Assembly (NCBI GenBank): GCA_965200645.1 | Contig: CBDAUN010000003.1 | Span: 1,612,001 to 1,676,000 of the forward strand | Source of the DNA: CBDAUN01 sp965200645 | GTDB taxonomy: Bacteria > Pseudomonadota > Gammaproteobacteria > Arenicellales > JAJDZL01 | Reading direction: 5' to 3' | DNA length: 64,000 nucleotides | In this document: positions 1-8,738 of the stretch, in pieces | Numbering within the stretch: position 1 is the stretch's first letter | How the letters are laid out: each line of letters begins with the position of its first letter | The notes under the pieces: model-generated | What the model saw: only the letters and a program-made list of their open reading frames with translations | The model's database searches: none | Told to the model about the DNA's origin: nothing | Program-made: the position numbers and the translations under genes

Positions 1-97
1 GCTGAAAGTGATTGCCAACTTTCTTAAGCCTGCGATTGACATGCTGACGCATCGTGTCTGTGATATGCAAATGATGTCCGCTGATTTGAACTTCCAT
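1..97 (-). CDS. hpf: Ribosome hibernation promoting factor, N-terminal part (runs off window)
   Basis: The last 97 bases read leftward encode a start beginning MEVQISGHHLHITDTMRQHV, which matches the opening of the HPF/YfiA ribosome-dimerisation family (beta strand followed by a helix with a Met-Arg pair). These proteins bind the 30S subunit in stationary phase and inactivate ribosomes. The gene is cut by the window edge, so only about 32 residues are visible. A strong GGAGG ribosome binding site lies at 101-108, inside the last codons of rpoN. The rpoN-hpf order is the usual gammaproteobacterial arrangement and supports the call. Confidence 0.85.
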   Translation of the reverse strand, partial: MEVQISGHHLHITDTMRQHVNRRLKKVGNHFQ

Positions 98-99
98 TT

Positions 100-1512
100 C
101 TAACCTCCAGTCGATTGTGAATAGCCTCTTAACTTTCGCTCACGCTTCGTTGGAATACCCAACCCTGTACGATATTTTGCTATTGTACGGCGAGCAACAT
201 GCAAACCATCAATTAGCAATTGATCGGAAAGTTGCTGGTCACTCATTGGCGATAGGTGATTTTCGTTACTGATTAGGGTTGCGATTCGTTGCTTGACCGC
301 TAGCGAAGATTGATCGTCACCGACATCATCGGTGAGTCGAGGCGGGAAAAAATACTTAAACGGAAAGGTTCCGCGCGGTGTTGCCATAAACTTACCGGCG
401 CATGCCCTGCTGACTGTCGACTCGTGAAGATTTACAACATCCGCTACTTCACTGAGTGTCAAAGGGCGCATGTACTGCTCTCCTTTTTCTAAAAACTTTT
501 CCTGATGTTGTACGATCTGAAGCGCCACGCTCAATAAAGTGCTGCGCCTTCTTTTCAAATTATCCAACATTAAATTCGCTTCATTTAAACAATTTGCCAA
601 GTATCGATTACCTTCACTTCGGGAATTTGGCACAATCATAGAGCGATACTCGCGAGAAATTCTCAGTTTTGGCAAAAATTCATCATTCAACTTCACATGC
701 CAGTGCCCCTGAATTTTCGACACCACCACATCGGGCACAAGAGCAGCAACTGCCTCCCCAAAGCCATTTCCCGGACTTGGATTTAGGTTGCGTATCAGAT
801 CAACCGCCGCGAGTATCATGGAGTCTTCAACAGCCAGGTTTTCAGCGATGACCTGCAATGCACCACTTGCTAAGTCATCCATGCAGCTATCGACGATTTG
901 CCATGCAGTTGCGGCAATATCTTTGGCGACCTCCGACGCTGCTATTTGTAGCTTCAAACACTCGCCCAGATCTCTCGCACCTACGCCCGCAGGGTCGCAT
1001 TCCTGAATAAGATTAATAACCTGTTCGATTTGCTGTTCACAGAGATTGGGCAAATGTGACAGCACCCCCATAACTTCTGCATGGCTCGAAGTGATGTAAC
1101 CGCGTTCATCGATGGATGACACAACCACTCGCGCAATCTCACGTTGGATTTCCCCAAGACCCACAAAGGTCAACTGACTTTGCACATGATCACGTATCGT
1201 CACATGCTGATTTTCGGCATTCAATGCTTCAAGCCAGTCGCCCTCAATAGCAGAATGTTCCTGAGTCACTACGAAATGGTCTGGCATCTCCTTATCAACT
1301 CGGCTGTCAACGTCAAGAACACGCTCAGATTCACTGCGAGTTTCTGTCAATGTTGTGCTGTCGGACTCTTCCAGTAGCGGGTTTGACTCCAATGAATCTC
1401 TCAATTCTTGATTTAATTGAGACACTGGCATCTGCAGCATTCGTACGGAGTTTCCAAATCTTGTGTTGAATACAAGACCTTGACGCTGCTTAATTCTTAG
1501 GCTCTGCTTCAT
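100..1512 (-). CDS. rpoN: RNA polymerase sigma-54 factor
   Basis: 470 residues, a normal length for sigma-54. The N-terminal activator-interacting region I is recognisable (SVRMLQMPVSQLNQELRDSL followed by ESNPLLEE). An acidic linker follows (about residues 45-100), then the core-binding and DNA-binding domains. The RpoN box, the family signature that reads the -24 promoter element, is present as ARRTIAKYR at about residues 440-448. Sigma-54 directs enhancer-dependent transcription of nitrogen, motility and other regulons. Region I is less Gln-rich than in enterics. The gene lies between lptB and hpf in the conserved lptA-lptB-rpoN-hpf order and is probably co-transcribed with them. Confidence 0.97.
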   Translation of the reverse strand: MKQSLRIKQRQGLVFNTRFGNSVRMLQMPVSQLNQELRDSLESNPLLEESDSTTLTETRSESERVLDVDSRVDKEMPDHFVVTQEHSAIEGDWLEALNAENQHVTIRDHVQSQLTFVGLGEIQREIARVVVSSIDERGYITSSHAEVMGVLSHLPNLCEQQIEQVINLIQECDPAGVGARDLGECLKLQIAASEVAKDIAATAWQIVDSCMDDLASGALQVIAENLAVEDSMILAAVDLIRNLNPSPGNGFGEAVAALVPDVVVSKIQGHWHVKLNDEFLPKLRISREYRSMIVPNSRSEGNRYLANCLNEANLMLDNLKRRRSTLLSVALQIVQHQEKFLEKGEQYMRPLTLSEVADVVNLHESTVSRACAGKFMATPRGTFPFKYFFPPRLTDDVGDDQSSLAVKQRIATLISNENHLSPMSDQQLSDQLLIDGLHVARRTIAKYRTGLGIPTKRERKLRGYSQSTGG

Positions 1513-1555
1513 GATTTCAACCTCATGAGAGGATTATTGCCTACTGTTTCAGCGA

Positions 1556-2332
1556 CTACAGATTGAAGTTCTTGCCGAGATAACTTTCCTTGACAACCGG
1601 ATTGGCCATAATATCGCCAGGGACTCCCGAAGCAATCACTTTTCCTTCATTCATGATGTAGGCTCGCTGACAAATTCCCAAGGTTTCGCGCACGTTGTGA
1701 TCGGTAATGAGTATCCCGATATTTTCACGCTGTAAAAATTCTATCTGTTTCGCAACGTCTACGATCGCTATTGGGTCTACGCCTGCAAAGGGTTCATCCA
1801 ACAATATGAACTGCGGGTCCATAGCGAATGCTCTGGCAATCTCCACCCGCCGGCGCTCACCGCCTGACAGACTCAATCCAAGTGTTTTACGAACATCTTC
1901 AATACCAAATGTATGCAACAGCTCATCAAGTCTGTTCTCCATGGCAGATTTCGACTTAAAACGACGGTTCTCTAAAATTGCGCGAACATTGTCCTCGACG
2001 GACAATTTGCGAAATACTGATGGTTCTTGAGGTAAATAACCGACTCCGAGTTTTGCTCTCGTAGGCATTGGCAACTGAGTAATCTCCAAATTATCCAATT
2101 GAATTCTTCCCGTTTCGCAGAATTCCAAACCTATGATTAAATTGAATGTTGTCGACTTACCTGCACCATTCGCACCCATTAGACCTACAATTTCTCCAGC
2201 CTCAACATACAGGCTTACGGAATCGACCACGGTACGCGACTTGTACGTCTTACTGACGTTGTCGACTGCCAAACGGCTTTTGCCACCGTCAGCAAGAAAG
2301 TCGATCGGAGACTTTATGGTGGTTTGAAACAT
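1556..2332 (-). CDS. lptB: LPS export ABC transporter ATPase LptB
   Basis: 258 residues. The Walker A motif GANGAGKST is at 53-61, the ABC signature LSGGE at 155-159, Walker B FILLDE at 175-180 and the switch His at 212. LptB is the cytoplasmic ATPase of LptB2FG, which extracts lipopolysaccharide from the inner membrane and pushes it along the Lpt bridge. The product is about 15 residues longer at the N-terminus than typical LptB; the family-like sequence begins at residue 21 (LAVDNVSKTY), and I see no better in-frame Met downstream. Downstream of lptA and upstream of rpoN, as in related bacteria. The 185-base gap to lptA is wider than usual. Confidence 0.95.
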   Translation of the reverse strand: MFQTTIKSPIDFLADGGKSRLAVDNVSKTYKSRTVVDSVSLYVEAGEIVGLMGANGAGKSTTFNLIIGLEFCETGRIQLDNLEITQLPMPTRAKLGVGYLPQEPSVFRKLSVEDNVRAILENRRFKSKSAMENRLDELLHTFGIEDVRKTLGLSLSGGERRRVEIARAFAMDPQFILLDEPFAGVDPIAIVDVAKQIEFLQRENIGILITDHNVRETLGICQRAYIMNEGKVIASGVPGDIMANPVVKESYLGKNFNL

Positions 2333-2517
2333 TGGACTTACGGTTACGGTTTTAAAAGTTTTTTCAATGGCACGATATAAGCCTGTGTTTGTCCAGTCTC
2401 AACAACTTAACCGAAAGAAGACGGGCATCGAAAGGTTATCCAATTCGACACCGTCATTCAGTTGTCTAGCCAATACCAGTTAGGTCAATATAAATATCGA
2501 ACAGACTGATTCGTTTC

Positions 2518-3009
2518 TCAAAAATTACCCTTAAATTGAATTTGGGTACGGCTGGATCCATCAACGTTTTTCGTTTCAAATGAGCCGTCTTGAGAATTGT
2601 AGTACATAGATTGAGTCTGCACTGTCGCTTCGGAACTGTCAAAGTGTACATCTCCGTGCAACTCAACTTGGCCGGAGTCACTAAGCATAATCAACTGATT
2701 TGCCCGACCGTTCACCCATCCGATGTCGTTCTTTGGTAAATCCCGAAGTTCAACAGGTGACCCACTAGCTTCCAATCTATATTCCTTCGACTTTCCTTCT
2801 TGAGGCGTAATAACCACCCTGTCGGCCTTAACTGTTAGGTTTAGCTGCTGTAACAAAACATTACCTTCGTACAATCTTTCGCCAGTATTGAAGTTGAACT
2901 TAGCAGCATCGGCTTCGATACTGATTTGGCTCTCCTCAGAAACGGCAATCGGTGTAATGAAGCAAATTGCTAAAGCAATTGTCAGCGCTTTAAAGGTACG
3001 AAATTTCAT
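2518..3009 (-). CDS. lptA: Periplasmic LPS-bridge protein LptA
   Basis: 163 residues with an N-terminal signal peptide (hydrophobic stretch about 8-23, ending IAVSEE) followed by an OstA-type beta-jellyroll rich in short alternating strands (for example GERLYEGNVLLQQLNLTVKA). LptA polymerises head to tail with LptC and LptD and shields the lipid A acyl chains during transit through the periplasm. It starts 11 bases after lptC and precedes lptB, the classical order. Sequence conservation is low, as is usual for this protein; position and fold pattern both support the call. Confidence 0.88.
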   Translation of the reverse strand: MKFRTFKALTIALAICFITPIAVSEESQISIEADAAKFNFNTGERLYEGNVLLQQLNLTVKADRVVITPQEGKSKEYRLEASGSPVELRDLPKNDIGWVNGRANQLIMLSDSGQVELHGDVHFDSSEATVQTQSMYYNSQDGSFETKNVDGSSRTQIQFKGNF

Positions 3010-3020
3010 GTTTTACGACA

Positions 3021-3470
3021 TCACTCCCAATCATCAAGAGAAATTGTTATGGTTTTTACAGAAGTTATTGAACTTTCCGAGAAATCGTCGAGTTTTTCTT
3101 CAATAACAACATTACCGTATAGTTTCAAGATTTTGGCTGCTCTCGTATATTCACCAAAATCTGCTGTAATCTTTCTGAATCCACCCTTATCATTCGTTTG
3201 CACAACATTCGGATTGACCATGTCTTGGCTTGATTTAGAAGAATATTTCAGCAGGCGATTTGTGCGTAAGGTAAACGATCCGTTTTGGGTACGATTGATT
3301 CCAGTTATGACTACACTGGTTACTTCTGCTTCCAGCAAATCCTCCCGAGTAAGTTTGTCGGATGAATTAGCAATACCGTCTGATATGTTAGATATGCTGT
3401 AACATAAGAGCACCATTGAAAGCAGTGCATGTACCCGAATTTTACACTTCATTTGACTGCTGAAAAGCAT
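3021..3470 (-). CDS. lptC: LPS export protein LptC (divergent)
   Basis: 149 residues with a single N-terminal hydrophobic segment (about 12-27) and a periplasmic beta-rich domain containing the LptC-like pattern ITADFGEYTRAAKILKLYGN. This motif resembles the 'A..a.y.....l.L.GnV' repeats of the LptC/LptA superfamily. LptC anchors the periplasmic bridge to LptB2FG. The sequence is divergent and I rely partly on position upstream of lptA. kdsC, usually next upstream of lptC, is absent; instead mlaF is transcribed divergently from an 88-base intergenic region. Confidence 0.8.
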   Translation of the reverse strand: MLFSSQMKCKIRVHALLSMVLLCYSISNISDGIANSSDKLTREDLLEAEVTSVVITGINRTQNGSFTLRTNRLLKYSSKSSQDMVNPNVVQTNDKGGFRKITADFGEYTRAAKILKLYGNVVIEEKLDDFSESSITSVKTITISLDDWE

Positions 3471-3558
3471 ATCTACTCACACCATACAGAATTGCGCTCA
3501 TCGCATCACAAGCACCCTGGCTGTGGGTGAGTTTCAAATTGAAATTTAATCAGATTCG

Positions 3559-4368
3559 ATGTTGGAAGTAAACCCGCATAACGTTTCATTTTCCGATGTA
3601 AGTTTTTCATTCGGAGCAAAACAGGTTTACACAAACCTAAATTTACAACTTTCATACGGTGGCGTGAACGTCATTATGGGGCCGAGCGGATGTGGAAAAT
3701 CTACGCTGTTAAATCTTATCGGTGGTCGCATGACAGCGTATACTGGCTCGGTCAAGGTTTTCGGTCAGGAAATTTCCAAGTTAGGAAAGAAAGAATTATA
3801 TGGGCTGAGACGCAAAATGGGCGTCATGTTTCAGTCCAACGCGTTGCTTACTGACCTGAATGTCTTCGAAAACGTCGCATTTCCCATTCGCGAAAACACC
3901 AACTTGCCCGAAGCGATCATTCGCAAACTGGTTTTGCTAAAACTTGAGCAAGTGGGGCTTCGAGGCACACAAGAATTGATGCCAGTCGACCTGTCAGGCG
4001 GTATGAGCCGTCGTGTTGCACTGGCCCGAGCGACCGCTCTCGACCCTGAACTGATCCTGTATGATGAGCCATTCACCGGTCTGGACCCGGTTTCCCTGGG
4101 CGTTATCACAAAGTTGGTACGGGAATTGAATGACATCCTCGAAGCAACCTCAATTGTTGTCACACACGATGTCGAAGAAGGATTGAGTATCGCAGATTAT
4201 GCAATCTTAATTGGCCACGGAAACGTCATCGCCAGCGGCACTTCAGAGGAACTGCTGGAAAATCCACTAGCGGAAGTCCAGCAATTTTTGCATGGATTGC
4301 CTGATGGTCCCGTACCGTTTCATTATCCGGCTCGAGATTTTCACTCCGAACTACTGAATCGCTCCTAA
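3559..4368 (+). CDS. mlaF: Phospholipid transport ABC ATPase MlaF
   Basis: 269 residues. Walker A GPSGCGKST is at 41-49, signature LSGGM at 145-149 and Walker B LILYDE at 165-170. The signature Met and the RRVALARA run are typical of the MlaF/Mkl subgroup that energises MCE systems. Together with MlaE, MlaD and MlaB it forms the inner-membrane complex that moves phospholipids between the inner membrane and the periplasmic carrier. Only four bases separate it from mlaE. The usual downstream mlaD, mlaC and mlaB do not follow here; mlaD and mlaB are 19 kb away at 24.1-24.9 kb. Confidence 0.95.
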   Translation: MLEVNPHNVSFSDVSFSFGAKQVYTNLNLQLSYGGVNVIMGPSGCGKSTLLNLIGGRMTAYTGSVKVFGQEISKLGKKELYGLRRKMGVMFQSNALLTDLNVFENVAFPIRENTNLPEAIIRKLVLLKLEQVGLRGTQELMPVDLSGGMSRRVALARATALDPELILYDEPFTGLDPVSLGVITKLVRELNDILEATSIVVTHDVEEGLSIADYAILIGHGNVIASGTSEELLENPLAEVQQFLHGLPDGPVPFHYPARDFHSELLNRS

Positions 4369-4372
4369 TTCT

Positions 4373-5152
4373 GTGCAATTCGTTCAATCAATCGGTGCCA
4401 GTACCATTCGATGGATTATCGGGCTTGGTCGGGCCGGTATTTTTCTGCTGTCTACCCTTATTACATTTCCAGGTGCCCTTAAAAGATTTTCACTGGTAGT
4501 TCATCAAATCTACTCCGTCGGTGCACTAACGACATTGATTGTAGTGGTGGCTGGAGGGTTTGTTGGGATGGTTCTCGGATTTCAGGGCTACTACACGTTA
4601 GTCGATTTTGGAGCGGAATCTTCACTGGGACTGTTGGTCGCACTGAGTCTGACTCGTGAGCTGGGACCCGTGCTCGCAGCACTGCTGTATACGGGTCGGG
4701 CAGGCTCCGCACTGACTGCAGAAATCGGCCTTATGAAGGCGACCGAGCAATTGGCTGCTCTGGAAATGATGGCAGTCGATCCGATCAAGCGAATTATTGC
4801 ACCTAGAATGCTCGCCGGTATTTTGTCGGTTCCCTTGCTGTGTGCTTTGTTTACCATGGTGGGAATATTTGGAGGCTATTTCGCGGCGGTAGTGCAACTG
4901 GGAGTTGACTCAGGAATTTACTGGAACTCAATCAGCGAAAACGTTGATGTTTATCACGATGTACTCAACGGACTCGTCAAAAGTCTGGTGTTTGGCTTTG
5001 TCGTGACCTGGATTGCTGTCTTTGAAGGCTACGACGCCTATCCGTCAGCCGAAGGGGTAAGCAATGCAACGACAAGAACGGTAGTCACTGCATCCATGGC
5101 CATTCTAGGGCTAGATTATGTCCTTACCGCCATCATGTTTGGCGATGCCTAG
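4373..5152 (+). CDS. mlaE: Phospholipid transport permease MlaE
   Basis: 259 residues starting at a GTG four bases after mlaF. It is a multi-pass membrane protein of the MlaE/YrbE permease family, with the diagnostic cytoplasmic segment GSALTAEIGLMKATEQLAAL and the following IIAPRMLAG coupling region. It forms the membrane core of the MlaFEDB transporter. The family length is about 260 residues, so it is complete. No mlaD gene follows: the next gene, 22 bases on, is an unrelated PLP enzyme. Confidence 0.95.
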   Translation: MQFVQSIGASTIRWIIGLGRAGIFLLSTLITFPGALKRFSLVVHQIYSVGALTTLIVVVAGGFVGMVLGFQGYYTLVDFGAESSLGLLVALSLTRELGPVLAALLYTGRAGSALTAEIGLMKATEQLAALEMMAVDPIKRIIAPRMLAGILSVPLLCALFTMVGIFGGYFAAVVQLGVDSGIYWNSISENVDVYHDVLNGLVKSLVFGFVVTWIAVFEGYDAYPSAEGVSNATTRTVVTASMAILGLDYVLTAIMFGDA

Positions 5153-5174
5153 GTAACAGTTAGTTTTTTCAAGC

Positions 5175-6413
5175 ATGCACGAAAAGACAAAACTTGACAT
5201 TAACTTCATCAGAGACCAGTTTCCCAATATCGAAGACTGTGCGTTTTTTGAAAATGCCGGTGGTACATTGGTGCCGTCCATGGTCAGCGATCGAGTCTAC
5301 GATTACATGCGTCGCAACCAGGTTCAGCCCGCAGCACCCTACGCTGCTTCCGAAGAGGCACAGGACCGCATTGATTGCAGTCATCGTAATCTCGCTGATA
5401 TGCTTGGGGTTAACCCCAAAGAGGTTGTCGTCGGGCACTCAACAACCCTGAATGTCTATGTATTGGCAAACGCGATCCGTCATTGGTTTAAACCAGGTGA
5501 CGAAGTCATTGTGACCAACCTCGATCATGAAGCCAACAACGGTGCCTGGCGGCGACTCGAAGAGTTCGGGGTCGTAATCAAAGAGTGGAAAATCGATTCC
5601 GATACCGGAGAGTTGGGAGGGACGCAACAACTAGAAAAAATTCTGACTAAGCGAACCCGTTTGGTGTGTTGCACTTGGTGTTCCAACATTACCGGTTCCA
5701 TCAACGATATTAGAGAAATTACCGATTTAGTTCACTCAGCCGGAGCCTTGATTTGCGTCGACGCAGTGGCATTCGCTCCGCATCGGGCACTCGAACTGAT
5801 AAAGTCTAATGTGGACTTTTGTGTTTTTAGCCTTTACAAGTTATACGGACCGCATCTTGGCGTGCTGTATGGAAAGCGCAAGCATCTACTTCAGCTACCC
5901 AATCAGAATCATTACTTCTTTTCCAGCAAGGCCTTGCCTTACAAACTTCAGCCTGGTGGCTACCTGCATGAAACCGCGGCCTCAATCGAGGGAATTTGCG
6001 AGTATATCAACCTGGTTCATGCGCATCACTTTGATGAGCAATTCAAATCCCTGGCACAACGCTATGCGCAAGTATTTGAATTGTTTACTTCGCACGAAGA
6101 AGAGATTCTGTCTCCGTTTATGGAGTTTCTAAACAGTCGAAGGGATATTAGAATTGTTGGACACACCACTTCGGATGCCCGCTTTCGTGTGCCAACAGTC
6201 TCGTTTACTGTAACGGGTCGCCAAAGCGAGGAATTTCCCAAGCGATTGGGAGAGCACAACATAGGAATTAGTTCAGGACACTTCTATGCCAAGCGGTGCA
6301 TAGACGCACTGAGACTTGGTCAACAGGGAGGGGTGGTTCGGGCCAGTATGGTTCATTACAACTGTCATGCCGAAGTCAGAAAACTCATCAGCGTATTAGA
6401 CTCCGTCTTATAG
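5175..6413 (+). CDS. Cysteine-desulfurase-like class V aminotransferase family protein
   Basis: 412 residues with a fold-type I PLP enzyme pattern: H118 in NLDHEANNGAW, D196 in CVDAVAF, and the Schiff-base Lys K222 in FSLYKLYGPHLG. The N-terminal ENAGG segment and overall length resemble the 'cysteine desulfurase family, VC1184 subfamily' group rather than IscS or SufS. The position where a desulfurase carries the mobile catalytic Cys loop is not obvious, so the substrate is unknown. It follows mlaE by 22 bases and may be co-transcribed. It ends just before a strong bidirectional terminator shared with groEL. Confidence 0.8.
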   Translation: MHEKTKLDINFIRDQFPNIEDCAFFENAGGTLVPSMVSDRVYDYMRRNQVQPAAPYAASEEAQDRIDCSHRNLADMLGVNPKEVVVGHSTTLNVYVLANAIRHWFKPGDEVIVTNLDHEANNGAWRRLEEFGVVIKEWKIDSDTGELGGTQQLEKILTKRTRLVCCTWCSNITGSINDIREITDLVHSAGALICVDAVAFAPHRALELIKSNVDFCVFSLYKLYGPHLGVLYGKRKHLLQLPNQNHYFFSSKALPYKLQPGGYLHETAASIEGICEYINLVHAHHFDEQFKSLAQRYAQVFELFTSHEEEILSPFMEFLNSRRDIRIVGHTTSDARFRVPTVSFTVTGRQSEEFPKRLGEHNIGISSGHFYAKRCIDALRLGQQGGVVRASMVHYNCHAEVRKLISVLDSVL

Positions 6414-6422
6414 AACAAAAGA

Positions 6423-6448
6423 AAAAGCCCTGCGTTAGCAGGGCTTTT
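6423..6448. terminator. Bidirectional rho-independent terminator
   Basis: A perfect 11-base inverted repeat, AAAAGCCCTGC / GCAGGGCTTTT, with a GTTA loop. A and T tracts flank it on both sides, so it can end transcripts in either direction. It lies between the converging desulfurase-like gene and groEL. Confidence 0.9.
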
Positions 6449-6470
6449 CCAATGCCAAGGGCAAGTTGAT

Positions 6471-8099
6471 TTACATCATGCCGCCCATGTCCGGTGGACC
6501 TGCCGGCATGGCTGGTTTTTCTTCCGGAATCTCGGCAACCATCGCTTCGGTGGTAATCATCAACCCAGCGATAGAAGCAGCATTCTGAAGTGCTGTTCGA
6601 GCAACCTTCGTCGGATCCAAAATTCCGAGTGCAATCATGTCGCCATATTGTCCAGTAGCGGCGTCATAGCCTTCATTGTCACTGGAATTCTTGACTTGAT
6701 TAAGCACGACAGAGCTGTCTTCACCAGCGTTGGCTACGATTTGACGCAATGGCTCTTCCAAAGCTCGCTTGACAATTCGAACACCAACTTCCTGATCTGG
6801 ATTGGCAGTGTCGGCTTGTCCAACGTTGTCGATCGCACGTACCATAGCTACGCCGCCACCAGGAACAACGCCTTCTTCGACCGCAGCACGAGTGGCATGC
6901 AAGGCATCTTCAACCCGTGCCTTCTTTTCCTTCATTTCAACTTCGGTGGCTGCACCAACTTTGATCACTGCGACACCGCCGGCAAGTTTAGCTACACGTT
7001 CTTGCATTTTTTCCTTGTCATAATCTGAAGTTGCTTCTTCGATTTGAGCACGGATCTGCTGAACTCGAGCGTGAATGTCTTCCTTCTCGCCAGCACCATC
7101 GATAACGGTAGTGTTCTCTTTGGTGATTTGAATCTTCTTGGCCGATCCAAGATCATCAAGTTTGGTATTTTCCAAAGACATGCCGACTTCTTCCGAAATA
7201 ACTTGACCGGAAGTAAGAATTGCGATGTCCTGCAACATTGCCTTACGGCGATCGCCAAAACCAGGTGCCTTGACACCACAGACCTTCACGATTCCGCGAA
7301 TGTTGTTGACCACCAAAGTTGCCAGTGCTTCGCCTTCGATATCTTCAGCGATCACCATCAACGGACGGCTGGATTTTGCAACCTGCTCCAATAGGGGCAA
7401 GAGATCACGAATATTTGAGATTTTCTTGTCGTGAATCAGGATAAAAGGATTGTCCAATTCAACGGACATGCTTTCCTGATTGTTGATGAAGTATGGAGAC
7501 AGATATCCTCGGTCGAATTGCATTCCCTCAACGATATCCAACTCGTTCTCCAATGTTGAGCCTTCTTCCACGGTGATAACGCCTTCTTTACCGACTGTTT
7601 TCATCGCTTCGGCAATGATGGTACCTACGGCTTCATCGGCATTCGCAGAAACTGTTCCCACCTGAGCGATTTCAGTGTGATCGGAACAGGGCTTGGACAG
7701 AGTTTGCAGACTTTCGACAGCTTCGCCAACGGCTTTGTCGATGCCGCGCTTCAGATCCATTGGGTTCATGCCAGCCGCAACGGCCTTGAGGCCTTCGCGC
7801 AGAATCGACTGAGCCAAAACCGTTGCTGTAGTCGTGCCATCGCCCGCTACGTCTGAGGTTTTTGAAGCGACTTCTTTAAGCATCTGAGCGCCCATATTTT
7901 CGAACCTGTCACTCAATTCAACTTCTTTAGCAACCGAGACACCATCCTTTGTTACAGTAGGTGCACCAAAGGACTTTTCCAACACAACATTGCGCCCTTT
8001 TGGTCCCAAAGTTACCTTTACAGCATCAGCGAGCAAAGTCACACCTTGCAGAATCTTGCTGCGTGCACTTTCGCTGAACTTGACTTCTTTTGCAGCCAT
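6471..8099 (-). CDS. groEL: Chaperonin GroEL
   Basis: 542 residues, full length, beginning MAAKEVKFSESARSKILQGV and ending in the Gly-Met tail (PDMGGMM). The ATP-binding signatures TLGPKGRN and DVAGDGTTTATVLAQ are intact. Forms the double-ring folding chamber with GroES. It follows groES by 41 bases in the standard operon and is controlled by the CIRCE element upstream of groES. Confidence 0.99.
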   Translation of the reverse strand: MAAKEVKFSESARSKILQGVTLLADAVKVTLGPKGRNVVLEKSFGAPTVTKDGVSVAKEVELSDRFENMGAQMLKEVASKTSDVAGDGTTTATVLAQSILREGLKAVAAGMNPMDLKRGIDKAVGEAVESLQTLSKPCSDHTEIAQVGTVSANADEAVGTIIAEAMKTVGKEGVITVEEGSTLENELDIVEGMQFDRGYLSPYFINNQESMSVELDNPFILIHDKKISNIRDLLPLLEQVAKSSRPLMVIAEDIEGEALATLVVNNIRGIVKVCGVKAPGFGDRRKAMLQDIAILTSGQVISEEVGMSLENTKLDDLGSAKKIQITKENTTVIDGAGEKEDIHARVQQIRAQIEEATSDYDKEKMQERVAKLAGGVAVIKVGAATEVEMKEKKARVEDALHATRAAVEEGVVPGGGVAMVRAIDNVGQADTANPDQEVGVRIVKRALEEPLRQIVANAGEDSSVVLNQVKNSSDNEGYDAATGQYGDMIALGILDPTKVARTALQNAASIAGLMITTEAMVAEIPEEKPAMPAGPPDMGGMM

Positions 8100-8140
8100 C
8101 AGTGATTTACTCCTATTTGTATATGTTTGGGTTAAATGTT

Positions 8141-8431
8141 CTAGCCTTCCAAGACACCCATGATGTCGTCTTCACGCATCATGAGTACTTCTTCGCCATC
8201 CAAGCGAAACTCGGTACCGGCATACTTTCCGAACAGCACTTTGTCACCGACTTTTACATCGAGGGCGCGGATGCTCCCGTCATCAAGAATCTTGCCGTTG
8301 CCTACTGAGAGCACTTCACCCTGCATAGGTTTCTCGGCTGCCGTATCGGGAATTACGATCCCGCCCGGGCTTTTTCGTTCGTCTTCGACTCTGCGAACAA
8401 CGATTCGATCATGAAGTGGGCGAATTTTCAT
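8141..8431 (-). CDS. groES: Co-chaperonin GroES
   Basis: 96 residues, starting MKIRPLHDRIVVRRVEDERK, with the mobile loop (SPGGIVIPDTAAEK) and the typical VLMMREDDIMGV C-terminal region. Caps the GroEL ring. A GGAGGT ribosome binding site precedes the ATG. It is the first gene of the groESL operon; its leader carries the CIRCE operator and a near-consensus promoter. Confidence 0.99.
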   Translation of the reverse strand: MKIRPLHDRIVVRRVEDERKSPGGIVIPDTAAEKPMQGEVLSVGNGKILDDGSIRALDVKVGDKVLFGKYAGTEFRLDGEEVLMMREDDIMGVLEG

Positions 8432-8603
8432 TCAGACCTCCTAATTTTCACTCCGTTTAAGAATTAGCCAAATTAAAATTACGCACGACGTTGCCGACGC
8501 ACGCTTAAAATCAAATGCCTGTTAACAAGGTCGAAGTGCTGACGGACTTTACCGACTTAATCGCACCAACCCTATTAACACAAAACTCGCCATTAAAGCG
8601 TTG

Positions 8604-8630
8604 TTAGCACTCCTCATAAGCGAGTGCTAA
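8604..8630. promoter_or_regulatory. CIRCE operator (HrcA binding site)
   Basis: TTAGCACTC, nine bases, GAGTGCTAA: a perfect match to the CIRCE consensus, located just downstream of the groES promoter and about 175 bases before the groES start. HrcA bound here represses groESL until heat stress. hrcA itself is not in this window. Confidence 0.95.
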
Positions 8631-8633
8631 CAA

Positions 8634-8661
8634 ATTATAAGAACAAAAATATCTGTGTCAA
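8634..8661 (-). promoter_or_regulatory. groESL promoter, sigma-70 type
   Basis: Read leftward: TTGACA at 8661-8656, a 16-base spacer, TATAAT at 8639-8634. Both hexamers are exact consensus. The transcription start would fall at or within the CIRCE repeat, so HrcA would block initiation directly. I see no sigma-32-type hexamers overlapping it. Confidence 0.88.
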
Positions 8662-8738
8662 CCTTTAACGCGACAATTTGGGTCAAAGTTGCTGAGAGGA
8701 AGAAATTTCAGCGATAAATTGAGGTGGGGGATTCGTGC

